Below, one piece after another: positions 49,935 to 59,459 of a stretch of 64,000 nt of DNA; position 1 is the stretch's first letter, and each line of letters begins with the position of its first letter. A program made the translations under genes and the position numbers. The notes beneath the pieces are model-generated. The model made no database searches, was not told the DNA's origin, and saw nothing but the letters and a program-made list of their open reading frames with translations. Source of the stretch: CAVTWY01 sp963738615 (GTDB taxonomy: Bacteria; Pseudomonadota; Gammaproteobacteria; Burkholderiales; Burkholderiaceae_C); the NCBI GenBank assembly GCA_963738615.1, contig CAVTXI010000010.1, forward strand, positions 62,001-126,000, written 5' to 3'.

Positions 49935-52256
49935 TCAAGCCTTCCTGACGCCAATCAGGCCAAACATCGACCCCAGTTCGGCAGTCTCGTTCCTGGCCGC
50001 CGACACACGCACGGCTGTCGGCGCCATCGTGGCGTCGTGCGAGGCAACCAGCGTTGCGCTGCCGCTGCCTTGCGTGATGACCACGCGGTCCCCGACGCGC
50101 AGGCCCAGCGATTGCCATACCGCCGTGGGCAGCGCGGCAGCGGGCGCCAATGCATCGGCCGTGGCTTGCAACGAAGGCGCGCGGCGCACCAACGAATCAG
50201 ACTGATAGATCGGCACATCGGCCACGCGCTCGAGCGCGCCGCCCTGTCCCAGGGTCGCCACGGTCGTCGCCAGCGTGGTCGCAGCCGCAGTCGCTCCTGG
50301 TGTGTTGTCCAGGCGCTGCTCGATCGGCCCCGCGCGTCTTCACTGCTTCGTCGCGCACGGCTTCCGATGTGTCTTGATCGAAGCCCTCGAGACCGAGCAG
50401 GTTGCCCAGCACGCGCAACACCTTCCATGCCGGCCGCGTTTCGCCGCGAGGTTTGGTCACGCCGTGGAACGACTGCAGCCGGCCTTCGGCGTTGACGAAG
50501 CTGCCTGCGGTTTCGGCGAACGGTGCGATCGGCAGCATCACGTCGGCGTAGTCGGCCGCAACGTCACTGAACGGTGTGAGTGCGACGACCAAGCCCGATG
50601 CCTCCAACGCCGCGCGCGCCGCCGAAGGATTGGCGCCATCGAGCAGAGGTTCGACATCGAGCAGCAACAGCGCCTTCATCGGCTGCGACAACATGCGCTG
50701 CGCCGACAGACCCGCCCTGGCGTGGCATCGCGTCGACCCACTGCGCGCCGACATCGTTGGCGCCGTCGCCAAGCCAGCCGAAGGTGGCGCCGGTCTGTGC
50801 TGCGAGCGCATGCGCCAATTCCACGATGCGCGCCGCGTCGGGATGCTGCGCGACCGATTGGCCCAGCAGGATCGCTTTGTTTTTGCCTTCGAGCAGCGAC
50901 GCTGCGATGGCAGCTGCATCGCCACCGCCAGCCGCCGCCTGCCGACCGCCTGGCCGACCGCTCCAGCGCATCGACCCAGCCGCTGGGCGCGGCAACAAGG
51001 CGCCGACCCATCGGCATCAGCCAATCGTCTTTGCCGGCACCCAGGCTATGCACCTGCGCGCCGCGGCGTGCGGCCTGACGAATGCGCTGCGCGAACAGCG
51101 GATGGTCTTTGCGCAGGAAGCTGCCGATGACGAACGCGCGATCGAGCGTCGACAGCGAGGCAATCGAACGGCCCAGCCAACGCACGCCGCGCGCCGAAGA
51201 CGAGACGTTGCCCGCATGGCGCAACCGGTGGTCGACGTTGTCGCTGCCCAGACCGCGCACGAGCTTGGCCAGCAGGTGCATTTCTTCGAGCGTGGCATGA
51301 GGTGCGGCCACGGCGCCGACTTCGGCGGGGCCAAACTCGGCGATCACGCGCTTCAACCCATCGGCGACGTAGTTCAGCGCCGTCGTCCAGTCGACGGTCT
51401 GCCACTGACCACCTTGCTTGATCATCGGCGCGACCAGCCGCGACGGCGCGTGAAGCGCTTCGTACGAAAAACGGTCGCGGTCGGCGATCCAGCATTCGTT
51501 GACCGCTTCGTTCTCGAGCGGCACCACGCGCTTCACCTCGCCGGCCTTCACCTGCACGATCAGATTCGACCCCGTCGAATCATGCGGGCTCACGCTCTTG
51601 CGGCGCGACAGCTCCCACGTGCGCGCGCTGTAGCGGAACGGCTTGCTCGTCAGCGCGCCCACCGGGCAGATGTCGATCATGTTGCCCGACAGCTCGGAGT
51701 CGATCGTCTCACCGGCGATGGTCGTGATCTCGGCGTGCTCGCCGCGGTTGATCATGCCCAGTTCCATCACCCCCGCCACTTCCTGGCCGAAACGAACACA
51801 GCGTGTGCAGTGAATGCAGCGCGTCATCTCCTGCATCGAGATCAGCGGGCCGACGTCCTTCGCGAGCACGACGCGCTTTTCTTCGGCGTAGCGCGACGCG
51901 CTCTTGCCGTAGCCGACAGCGAGGTCTTGCAACTGGCATTCGCCGCCCTGGTCGCAGATGGGGCAGTCGAGCGGGTGGTTGATGAGCAGGAACTCCATCA
52001 CCGACTGCTGCGCCTTCGTGGCCTTGTCGCTCTTCGTGCGCACGATCATGCCGTTGGTGACCGGCGTGGCGCAGGCAGGCATCGGCTTGGGCGCCTTCTC
52101 GACCTCGACCAGGCACATGCGGCAGTTGGCCGCGATCGACAACTTCTTGTGATAGCAGAAGTGCGGGATATAGGCACCCGCCGCGTCGGCCGCATGCATG
52201 ACCATGCTGCCTTCGGGCACGCTGACCTTCTTGCCGTCGAGCTCGATCTCGATCAT
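49935..52256 (-). CDS. nuoG: NADH-quinone oxidoreductase subunit G (three frameshifts)
   Basis: About 773 residues after bridging extra bases near 50965, 50715 and 50330. The N-terminal 2Fe-2S domain has CYHKKLSIAANCRMCLVEVE and PMPACATP; the next domain has HPLDCPICDQGGECQLQD and the N5-type CIHCTRCVRFGQEVAG; MIDICPVGALTSKPFRYSAR follows. The rest is the molybdopterin-oxidoreductase-like fold without cofactor function. The start at 52256 (MIEIELDGKKVSVPEG) is 2 nt from the nuoF stop. Because the gene is needed for complex I and the cluster ligands are intact, sequence error is more likely than inactivation. Confidence 0.93.
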
Positions 52257-52258
52257 GG

Positions 52259-53652
52259 TCAGGCCGCCGCTGTTTCGGGTTTCGCCACGGCCGACGCACC
52301 GCCGACCAAACACGTCTTGTGCTTGATGTGGTGTTCGAACTCGTGGCGGAAGTGCTTGATCATTCCCTGCACGGGCATCGCCGCCGCGTCACCCAGCGCG
52401 CAGATCGTGCGACCCTTGATGTTGTCGGCCACGTTGTCGAGCAGCGCCAAGTCTTCCATCGTTGCGCGGCCGTGCTCGATGCGATCGACCATGCGCCACA
52501 ACCAACCCGTGCCTTCGCGGCACGGCGTGCACTGGCCGCAGCTTTCGTGTTGATAGAAGTACGACAGGCGCAGCAGGCTCTTGACCATGCAGCGCGTGTC
52601 GTCCATGACGATCACCGCACCCGAACCCAACATCGAACCTGCCTTGGCGATGCTGTCGTAGTCCATCGTGCAGTCGTTCATGATCGACGCGGGCAGCACC
52701 GGCGCCGACGAGCCGCCCGGGATCACGGCCTTGAGCTTGCGGCCCGGTGCGCACGCCGCCGGCCAGTTCGAGCAGCTTCGTAAACGGCGTGCCGAGCGGA
52801 ACTTCGTAGTTGCCCGGCAGGTTGACGTCGCCGACGACCGAAAAGATCTTCGTGCCACCGTTGTTCGGCTTGCCGATGGCCAGGTACGCCGCGCCGCCGT
52901 TGCGGATGATCCAGGGCACCGCAGCGAAGGTCTCGGTGTTGTTGATCGTGGTGGGCTTGCCGTACAGGCCGAAGCTGGCCGGGAACGGCGGCTTGAATCG
53001 CGGCTGACCCTTCTTGCCCTCGAGCGACTCGAGCAGGCCGGTTTCTTCGCCGCAGATGTAGGCACCGAAGCCGTGGTGCGAGAAGAGCTCGAAGCCGAAG
53101 CCGGTGCCGAGGATCTTGGGCCCCAGGTAGCCCGCAGCCCTCGCCTGCGCCAGCGCTTCTTCGAAACGCTCGTGCACCTCGAAGATCTCGCCGTGGATGT
53201 AGTTGTAGCCGCGCTGTGCGCCCATCGCGTAGGCCGCGATGATCATGCCCTCGATCACGATGTGAGGGTTGTACATCAGCAGGTCACGGTCCTTGCACGT
53301 GCCCGGCTCGCCTTCATCGGAGTTGCAGACGACGTACTTCGGGCCGGGGAATGCGCGCGGCATGAAGCTCCACTTCAAGCCCGTCGGAAAGCCAGCGCCG
53401 CCGCGACCGCGCAGCGCGCTTTCCTTCACCACCGCGATCACCTGCTCGGGCGTCATCGGTTCACCGACCGCAGCGCCAGCCGTACCGATACCGAGGATTT
53501 TGCGCAATGCCTGGTAGCCGCCGCGCGCTTCGTAGTCCGCGAGCTGCCAGTTGCTGCCGTTCAGGTCGGCATAGATCTGCGCACCGAGGTGCCGGCCGTG
53601 AAAGCAGGTCTCTGCGTCCGCTGGTCTTGTACTTGGAAAGATCGAGTGCCAT
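52259..53652 (-). CDS. nuoF: NADH-quinone oxidoreductase subunit F (two frameshifts)
   Basis: About 464 residues. Binds NADH and FMN: LRGRGGAGFPTGLKWSFMPR and VVCNSDEGEPGTCKDRDLL. The N3 4Fe-4S cluster is in ESCGQCTPCREGTGW. Extra bases near 53625 (after MALDLSKYK) and 52748 (after LLELAGGVR) break the frame. The start at 53652 is 7 nt after the nuoE stop. All catalytic motifs are intact once the frames are joined. Confidence 0.93.
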
Positions 53653-53659
53653 GGTCGGC

Positions 53660-54184
53660 TCAGCCGTTCTTCCTGATGTCGTCGACAAGTGCGTCGAGCC
53701 GCTCGGGCTGCATGAAGCTCAGCATCTCGCGGTCGTTCACCAGCATCACCGGCGCATCGGCGCAGGCACCAAGGCATTCGCTGGGCTGCACCGTGAAGAG
53801 GCCGTCGCTCGTGGTGCCGTAGGGCTCGACACCCAATCGCTTGCAGACATGATCCAGCGCCGTCTGGCCGTCACGCAGCTGACATGGCAGATTGGTGCAG
53901 ATGTTCAGCTTGTAGCGGCCTACGGGCTGCTGGTTGTACATGTTGTAGAACGTCGTCACCTCGCGCACGGCGATCGGCGCCATGCCCAGGTACGTGGCAA
54001 TGGCCTTCTCGACGTCGGTGTCGATCCAGCCGCGCACCTGTTGCGCGATCGACAGACACGCCATCACCGCCGACTGCTTCTGGTCGCCCGGGTACTTCGC
54101 GACCTCGCGGTCGAAGCGGACGCGGATCGCGTCGGTGATGACGAATGGCTCCGCGTGTTCGACCGGAGTCGTGCCTGAGCTCAT
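53660..54184 (-). CDS. nuoE: NADH-quinone oxidoreductase subunit E
   Basis: 174 residues, thioredoxin-like 2Fe-2S subunit. Cluster ligands are in NICTNLPCQL and SECLGACADAP. The start at 54184 (MSSGTTPVEHAEPF) overlaps the nuoD stop (ATGA); the longer frame inside nuoD is rejected. Confidence 0.96.
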   Translation of the reverse strand: MSSGTTPVEHAEPFVITDAIRVRFDREVAKYPGDQKQSAVMACLSIAQQVRGWIDTDVEKAIATYLGMAPIAVREVTTFYNMYNQQPVGRYKLNICTNLPCQLRDGQTALDHVCKRLGVEPYGTTSDGLFTVQPSECLGACADAPVMLVNDREMLSFMQPERLDALVDDIRKNG

Positions 54185-55434
54185 CGGTCGACCTCCCCGA
54201 ACACGATGTCCATCGTGCCGATGATCGCCACCGCGTCGGCGAGCATGTGGCCCCTGGACATCTCGTCCATGGCCGACAGATGCACGAAACCGGGCGGACG
54301 GATCTTCATGCGGTAGGGCTTGTTCGCGCCGTCGCTGACCAAGTAGATGCCGAACTCGCCCTTCGGGTGTTCGACCGCGGCGTAGGTTTCGCCTTCGGGC
54401 ACGTGCATGCCTTCGGTGAAGAGCTTGAAGTGGTGGATCAGCTCTTCCATGTTCTGCTTCATGCCCACGCGACTGGGCGGCGCAACCTTGTGGTTGTCGA
54501 CGATCACCGGGCCCGGGTTCGCGCGCAGCCACGTGATGCACTGCTGGATGATGCGGTTGGACTGGCGCATCTCTTCAACGCGCACGAGGTAGCGGTCGTA
54601 GGTGTCGCCGTTCACGCCAACGGGAATGTCGAAGTCGAGGTCGGCATAGACGTCGTAGGGCTGCTTCTTGCGCAGGTCCCACTCGATGCCCGAACCGCGC
54701 AGCATTGGGCCGGTGAAGCCGAGGTTCAGCGCACGTTCGGGCGTGACAACGCCGATGCCGACGGTGCGTTGCTTCCAGATGCGGTTGTCGGTCAGCAGCG
54801 TTTCGTATTCGTCGATGTGCGCCGGGAAACGCGCGCAGAAGTCGTCGATGAAGTCCAGCATCGAACCCTGGCGGTTCTCGTTGAGCCGCGTGATCGCCTT
54901 CTGGTTGCGGATCTTGCTGACGCGGTATTGCGGCATCGCGTCGGGCAGGTCGCGGTAGACGCCGCCCGGGCGGAAGTACGCCGCGTGCATGCGCGCGCCC
55001 GACACTGCTTCGTAGACGTCGAACAGATCCTCACGCTCGCGGAAGCAATAGATGATGATGTTCATCGCCCCGCAGTCGAGGCCGTGCGCGCCCAACCACA
55101 TCAGGTGATTCAGCAGGCGGGTGATCTCGGCAAACATCACGCGGATGTACTGCGCGCGCAGCGGCACGTCGATGCCGATCAACCGCTCGACGGCCAGGCA
55201 GTAGGCATGCTCGTTGCACATCATCGACACGTAGTCGAGACGGTCGAGGTACGGCAGCGTTTGCAGGTAGGTGCGGCTTTCCGCCAGCTTCTCGGTCGCG
55301 CGATGCAGCAGGCCGATGTGCGGGTCGGCGCGCTGGATCACTTCGCCGTCGAGTTCCAGCACCAGGCGCAGCACACCGTGCGCCGCCGGGTGCTGCGGGC
55401 CGAAGTTGAGCGTGTAGTTCTTGATCTCGGGCAT
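54181..55434 (-). CDS. nuoD: NADH-quinone oxidoreductase subunit D
   Basis: 417 residues, the 49-kDa-type quinone-site subunit. LNFGPQHPAAHGVLRLVLEL at the start holds the quinone-site His, with MCNEHAYCLAVERL, KIRPPGFVHLSAMDEMSRGH and the C-terminal DIVFGEVDR all family signatures. It is separate from nuoC, as in most bacteria other than enterics. Confidence 0.97.
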   Translation of the reverse strand: MPEIKNYTLNFGPQHPAAHGVLRLVLELDGEVIQRADPHIGLLHRATEKLAESRTYLQTLPYLDRLDYVSMMCNEHAYCLAVERLIGIDVPLRAQYIRVMFAEITRLLNHLMWLGAHGLDCGAMNIIIYCFREREDLFDVYEAVSGARMHAAYFRPGGVYRDLPDAMPQYRVSKIRNQKAITRLNENRQGSMLDFIDDFCARFPAHIDEYETLLTDNRIWKQRTVGIGVVTPERALNLGFTGPMLRGSGIEWDLRKKQPYDVYADLDFDIPVGVNGDTYDRYLVRVEEMRQSNRIIQQCITWLRANPGPVIVDNHKVAPPSRVGMKQNMEELIHHFKLFTEGMHVPEGETYAAVEHPKGEFGIYLVSDGANKPYRMKIRPPGFVHLSAMDEMSRGHMLADAVAIIGTMDIVFGEVDR

Positions 55435-55457
55435 CGTGGTGCTCGTGCTGTCGCGCG

Positions 55458-56063
55458 CTATCGCGCCCCGCCACCGTAGTTGTCTTCACGCACCACACGC
55501 GGCACGATCTCACGCAACTCGATCGTCACGGGCTGGTAGATCACGCGTTTCTGTTCGGCGTCGTAACGCATCTCGACGTGGCCGTGACAAGGAAAGTCTT
55601 TGCGCAACGGGTGGCCGATGAAGCCGTAGTCGGTCAGGATGCGACGCAGGTCGTCGTGGCCCGTGAAGATGATGCCGAACAGGTCGAAGGCTTCGCGTTC
55701 GAACCAGTTGGAGCAGGCCCAGACGCCGGTCAATGACGACATCGTCGGTGCATCATCATCGGCGCAGAACGCGCGCACGCGCAGACGCCGGTTGTGCGTG
55801 ATCGACAGCAGGTGCATCACGACCGCAAAGCGCTGCCCGTCCCATGCCTCGTTCTTCCACGAGCTGTAGTCGAGGCCGCACAGGTCGATCAGTTGCTCGA
55901 ACTTCAACTTCGGGTCTTCATGCAGGACCTTCGCGACATCGAGCCAGTCTTTGGCAGCGATGACGATGGTGACCTCGCCGTGGGGATCGATGTGACCGTC
56001 GCGCACACGCTCACCGAGCGCGCTGCCCAGCGCGGCCTTCAGGGATTCGGCCTTGGGGTTCAT
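55458..56063 (-). CDS. nuoC: NADH-quinone oxidoreductase subunit C
   Basis: 201 residues, 30-kDa-type peripheral subunit. The signature is WFEREAFDLFGIIFTGHDDL followed by ILTDYGFIGHPLRKDFPCHG. Gaps of 8 nt to nuoB and 23 nt to nuoD. No Fe-S ligands are expected. Confidence 0.96.
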   Translation of the reverse strand: MNPKAESLKAALGSALGERVRDGHIDPHGEVTIVIAAKDWLDVAKVLHEDPKLKFEQLIDLCGLDYSSWKNEAWDGQRFAVVMHLLSITHNRRLRVRAFCADDDAPTMSSLTGVWACSNWFEREAFDLFGIIFTGHDDLRRILTDYGFIGHPLRKDFPCHGHVEMRYDAEQKRVIYQPVTIELREIVPRVVREDNYGGGAR

Positions 56064-56071
56064 CGTGATCT

Positions 56072-56548
56072 TCAGCGTGCAAACGTGTGCTCGCGCCGCA
56101 CCTTGGCCTGAAGTTGCAGGATGCCGTACATCAACGCCTCGGCCGTCGGCGGGCAGCCGGGCACGTAGACGTCGACAGGCACGATGCGATCACAGCCGCG
56201 CACCACCGAGTAGCTGTAGTGGTAGTAGCCGCCGCCGTTGGCGCACGAGCCCATGCTGATGACCCAGCGCGGCTCGGCCATCTGGTCATAGACCTTGCGC
56301 AGCGCAGGCGCCATCTTGTTGCACAGCGTGCCAGCGACGATCATCAGGTCGGATTGCCGCGGGCTGGGGCGGAAGAACATCGAGAAGCGCTCGAGGTCGT
56401 AGCGCGCCATGCCGGCGTGCATCATTTCGACCGCGCAGCAGGCCAGGCCGAAGGTCATCGGCCACATCGACGACGTCTTCGACCAGTTCATCACCGCGTC
56501 GACCGACGTGGTGACGAAGCCTTCGTTCAGCTTGCCGTAGATGCTCAT
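56072..56548 (-). CDS. nuoB: NADH-quinone oxidoreductase subunit B
   Basis: 158 residues, holds the terminal N2 4Fe-4S cluster. Ligands are the tandem Cys in GLACCAVEMMHAGMARYD, the Cys in SMGSCANGGGYYHYSYSVV and the Cys in VYVPGCPPTAEAL. Full length; starts 13 nt after nuoA. Confidence 0.97.
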   Translation of the reverse strand: MSIYGKLNEGFVTTSVDAVMNWSKTSSMWPMTFGLACCAVEMMHAGMARYDLERFSMFFRPSPRQSDLMIVAGTLCNKMAPALRKVYDQMAEPRWVISMGSCANGGGYYHYSYSVVRGCDRIVPVDVYVPGCPPTAEALMYGILQLQAKVRREHTFAR

Positions 56549-56561
56549 CGTGCGCTTCCAC

Positions 56562-56921
56562 TCATTCCCAGTTCAACGCGCCCTTCTTCCACTCGTAGAG
56601 GAAGCCGACGGTGAGGATCGCGAGGAAGACGAAACCGGCGATGGTGCCCGTCCAGCCGATGTCGCGCAGTGAAACCGCCCAGGGAAAGAAGAAGGCGATC
56701 TCGAGGTCGAAAAGGATGAACAGGATCGCGACGAGGTAATAGCGCACGTCGAACTTCATGCGCGCGTCCTCGAAGGCTTCGAAACCGCATTCGAACGGGC
56801 TGTTCTTCTGCGCGTCGGGCCGATCAGGGCCGAAGAGAAAGCCCGCCACCAGGGGCAAGACGCCGAAGCCCAGACCCACCAGGATGAACAGGATGACTGG
56901 CAGGTACTGTTGCAGGTCCAT
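56562..56921 (-). CDS. nuoA: NADH-quinone oxidoreductase subunit A
   Basis: 119 residues, three membrane helices. KNSPFECGFEAFEDARMKFD is the TM1-2 loop with the conserved Cys, and YYLVAILFILFDLEIAFFFP carries the conserved acidic residues of TM2. First gene of the nuo operon, 45 nt downstream of tRNA-Leu; the operon promoter was not located, and co-transcription from secG/tRNA is possible. Confidence 0.96.
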   Translation of the reverse strand: MDLQQYLPVILFILVGLGFGVLPLVAGFLFGPDRPDAQKNSPFECGFEAFEDARMKFDVRYYLVAILFILFDLEIAFFFPWAVSLRDIGWTGTIAGFVFLAILTVGFLYEWKKGALNWE

Positions 56922-56950
56922 GGTGGTCGAGAGCGTTTGCGCTATTCGTT

Positions 56951-56968
56951 CATGAACCTTGGTTCATG
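56951..56968. repeat. short inverted repeat at the 3' end of tRNA-Leu
   Basis: CATGAACC-TT-GGTTCATG is a perfect 8-bp inverted repeat with a 2-nt loop, overlapping the last bases of the encoded CCA. There is no T run. It could be a processing or stability hairpin between the tRNA and nuoA. Confidence 0.5.
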
Positions 56969-57051
56969 GTGCCGTCGGCGAGACTCGAACTCGCACAGCT
57001 TTCGCCACTACCCCCTCAAGATAGCGTGTCTACCAGTTTCACCACGACGGC
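56967..57051 (-). tRNA. tRNA-Leu (anticodon GAG)
   Basis: 85 nt with encoded CCA. Acceptor arms GCCGTCG and CGACGGC pair perfectly; the anticodon stem CTATC/GGTAG encloses the loop TTGAGGG with anticodon GAG; a long variable arm (class II) precedes the T arm GCGAG-TTCGAGT-CTCGC. It lies between secG and nuoA, the usual place in Burkholderiales. No integrase or attachment-site duplication was seen near it. Confidence 0.95.
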
Positions 57052-57221
57052 CGGGTTGTGTCTTGCTTGTCGACTGGCTCGAGGGATACAGATGGCGCGT
57101 CGAAAAGCGCTTTGATTCTAATGCGAAGACATGCGTGATTCGGCGCGTTGCGACGTGCATCGGAGCATGAACGAAACGAAGTCAGGCCGGCGCAAGGCGG
57201 GCCTGCCAACACGACTTCGCG

Positions 57222-57662
57222 CTACTTCGGGATCGCACCCGATGCAGGTGCGCCCGGCGCAGCCACCGGTGCCGATGCCGACGTGGCGGGCACAGGCGCG
57301 ACCGGGATCGCCGTAGGAATTGCCGCGCCCGCAGGCGCGCCCGCAGGCGCGCTCGCCGGTGTCGATGCGGGTGCGGTTCGCTCGAGCACGCTGCTGCCCG
57401 ATCCGTCGCCGCGCCCGGCACCGGAGTTGCCGAAGTAGGCCAGCGCCAGCGTGGCCACGAAGAAGAGCGTCGCCGCGACCGCGGTCGAACGCGACAGGAA
57501 GTTGGCACTGCCGGTTGCGCCAAACAGGCTGCCCGACGCGCCGCTGCCGAACGACGCGCCCATGTCCGCGCCCTTGCCGTGCTGAAGCAGCACAAGGCCG
57601 ATGATGGCAAGTGCCGCCAGCAGTTGCACCGCCAGCACGAGGTTCATCCAGATATTGCCCAT
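57222..57662 (-). CDS. secG: preprotein translocase subunit SecG
   Basis: 146 residues. Two membrane helices (LVLAVQLLAALAIIGLVLLQ, STAVAATLFFVATLALAYFG) joined by HGKGADMGASFGSGASGSLF, the SecG signature. The C-terminal ~55 residues are a low-complexity Ala/Pro tail (PASTPASAPAGAPAGAAIP) that has no counterpart in E. coli SecG. The protein assists SecYEG export. Confidence 0.93.
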   Translation of the reverse strand: MGNIWMNLVLAVQLLAALAIIGLVLLQHGKGADMGASFGSGASGSLFGATGSANFLSRSTAVAATLFFVATLALAYFGNSGAGRGDGSGSSVLERTAPASTPASAPAGAPAGAAIPTAIPVAPVPATSASAPVAAPGAPASGAIPK

Positions 57663-57698
57663 GTCGATGTGCCGTGATGTTCGTTGTTGGTGTGTTTA

Positions 57699-58436
57699 TC
57701 AGGCCGCGCGAAGAATCGCGACGAAATCGGCCGCCTTCAGCGACGCGCCACCGATCAATCCGCCGTCGATGTCTGGTTGCGTGAAGAGCACGCGCGCGTT
57801 GTCGGGCTTGACGCTGCCGCCGTACAGCACACGCATCGCGTCTGCACGCGGCGTGGCTGCATGCAACTGCGCGCGAAGCAACGCATGCACTTCCTGAGCC
57901 TGCTCTGGTGTCGCGGTCTTGCCGGTGCCGATGGCCCAGACAGGTTCGTAGGCCACGACCATCTCACCGACGCAGTGCGCCAGCGTATGGATCACGGCCG
58001 ACAACTGACGCTTGACGACGGCGTCGGTGTGCCCGGCTTCGCGTTCGGCGAGCGTTTCACCAACACACACGATCGGCGTGATGCCGTGGGCCAACGCCTG
58101 CTTGGCCTTGTCGGCGACAAGCTGGTCGCTTTCGGCGTGGTAAGCGCGCCGTTCCGAGTGGCCGACGATCGCATAGCTGCAACCGAACTCGCGCAGCATG
58201 GCGGCCGACACCTCGCCGGTGTAGGCGCCGTGCTCGTGCTTCGAACAGTCTTGCGCGCCCCAACGGATGTTGGTTGCCGCGAGCGCGACCGCCGTCTCTG
58301 ACAAGTACGGGAACGGCACGCATACCGCTGCATCACAGAGGAACGGCGCAGCACTGGCGATACCCGCCAGCAGCTCGGCGTTCGCTTGGTGGCTGCCGTG
58401 CATCTTCCAGTTGCCCACGATCAGTTTTTTTCTCAT
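57699..58436 (-). CDS. tpiA: triosephosphate isomerase
   Basis: 245 residues, full length, glycolytic TIM barrel. Catalytic Lys in VGNWKMHGS, His in YAIVGHSERR, Glu in VVAYEPVWAIGTGKTAT, and phosphate-binding LYGGSVKPDN and GGLIGGASL. Starts 7 nt after the quinone oxidoreductase gene. Confidence 0.97.
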   Translation of the reverse strand: MRKKLIVGNWKMHGSHQANAELLAGIASAAPFLCDAAVCVPFPYLSETAVALAATNIRWGAQDCSKHEHGAYTGEVSAAMLREFGCSYAIVGHSERRAYHAESDQLVADKAKQALAHGITPIVCVGETLAEREAGHTDAVVKRQLSAVIHTLAHCVGEMVVAYEPVWAIGTGKTATPEQAQEVHALLRAQLHAATPRADAMRVLYGGSVKPDNARVLFTQPDIDGGLIGGASLKAADFVAILRAA

Positions 58437-58443
58437 CGCGTGG

Positions 58444-59430
58444 TCACCATGTCAGAACGATCTTGCCGACGTGGGTGCTCGACTCCATCAGCGCATGCGC
58501 CTTCGCCGCGTCTTCTGCAGCGAACGTGGCATGCACGACCGGTCGCACCCGGGCCGTTGCGATCAGCGGCCATACGTGCTGCCGCAGGCTATCCGCCAGT
58601 TCGGTCTTGTACGCCACGGTGCGCGCGCGCAACGTCGACCCTGTGATGGCAAGCCGTTTGCGCAATACCAGACCGGTGTCGATGGTGCTGCGGGTGCCAC
58701 CCTGCACAGCGATGATCGCCAGGCGTGCGTCGTCGGCCATGCACCGCAGCTCACGCTCGACGTAGTCACCCGCGACCATGTCCAGCACCACGTCGACGCC
58801 GCGTTTGTCGGTCAGGCGCAGGACCTCGCTCTCGAAGTCCTGCGTCTTGTAGTTGATGGCGTGGTCCGCGCCCAGGTCGACACAGGCACGGCACTTGTCG
58901 TCGCTGCCTGCCGTGACGATGACGCGCGATCCCAGCGCCTTAGCGAGTTGTACCGCCGTTACGCCGATGCCGCTCGAGCCGCCTTGCACCAGCAGCGTCT
59001 CGCCCGGCGCGAGGCGTGCGATGCGAAACACGTTCTGCCACACCGTGAAAAAGGTTTCGGGCAGGCTCGCGGCCTGAACATCGCTCAGCCCCGCCGGCAC
59101 GGGCAAGGTCTGGCCGACCGGTGCGACGCACAACCGCGCGTAGCCGCCGCCGGCCACGAGCGCGCACACGCGGTCGCCGACCGCAAGGCCGGCAGCGCGC
59201 ATCGCGGCTTCGTCGCCGCCGTCGATCACACCGGCAACTTCGAGTCCGGGTAGATCGGACACACCGGGTGGCATCGGGTAAAGGCCCTTGCGCTGGAGCA
59301 CATCGGGCCGATTGACGCCGCTTGCGCCCACGCGAATGCGCAGCTCACCCGGGCCGGCGACCGGGTCGGGCCTGACCGTCGGCACCAGCACCGACGGATC
59401 GCCGAACTGCCGGATCTCAATGGCTTGCAT
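58444..59430 (-). CDS. NAD(P)H-quinone oxidoreductase (zinc-free MDR family, PIG3-like)
   Basis: 328 residues. MQAIEIRQFGDPSVLVPTVR, a GroES-like N-terminal domain without zinc ligands, then the nucleotide-binding ETLLVQGGSSGIGVTAVQLA and GSRVIVTAGSDDKCRACVDL. The C-terminus (STHVGKIVLTW) fits the TP53I3/PIG3-like quinone oxidoreductases. It sits 29 nt after pnp and 7 nt before tpiA. Confidence 0.9.
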   Translation of the reverse strand: MQAIEIRQFGDPSVLVPTVRPDPVAGPGELRIRVGASGVNRPDVLQRKGLYPMPPGVSDLPGLEVAGVIDGGDEAAMRAAGLAVGDRVCALVAGGGYARLCVAPVGQTLPVPAGLSDVQAASLPETFFTVWQNVFRIARLAPGETLLVQGGSSGIGVTAVQLAKALGSRVIVTAGSDDKCRACVDLGADHAINYKTQDFESEVLRLTDKRGVDVVLDMVAGDYVERELRCMADDARLAIIAVQGGTRSTIDTGLVLRKRLAITGSTLRARTVAYKTELADSLRQHVWPLIATARVRPVVHATFAAEDAAKAHALMESSTHVGKIVLTW

Positions 59431-59459
59431 CGTGTCGCGCTAAAAAGGCCAGGTCGGTC

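Noticed and set aside
56967..57051. tRNA-Leu as an integration site
   Set aside because: No duplicated tRNA 3' end and no integrase nearby; both flanks are conserved housekeeping genes.
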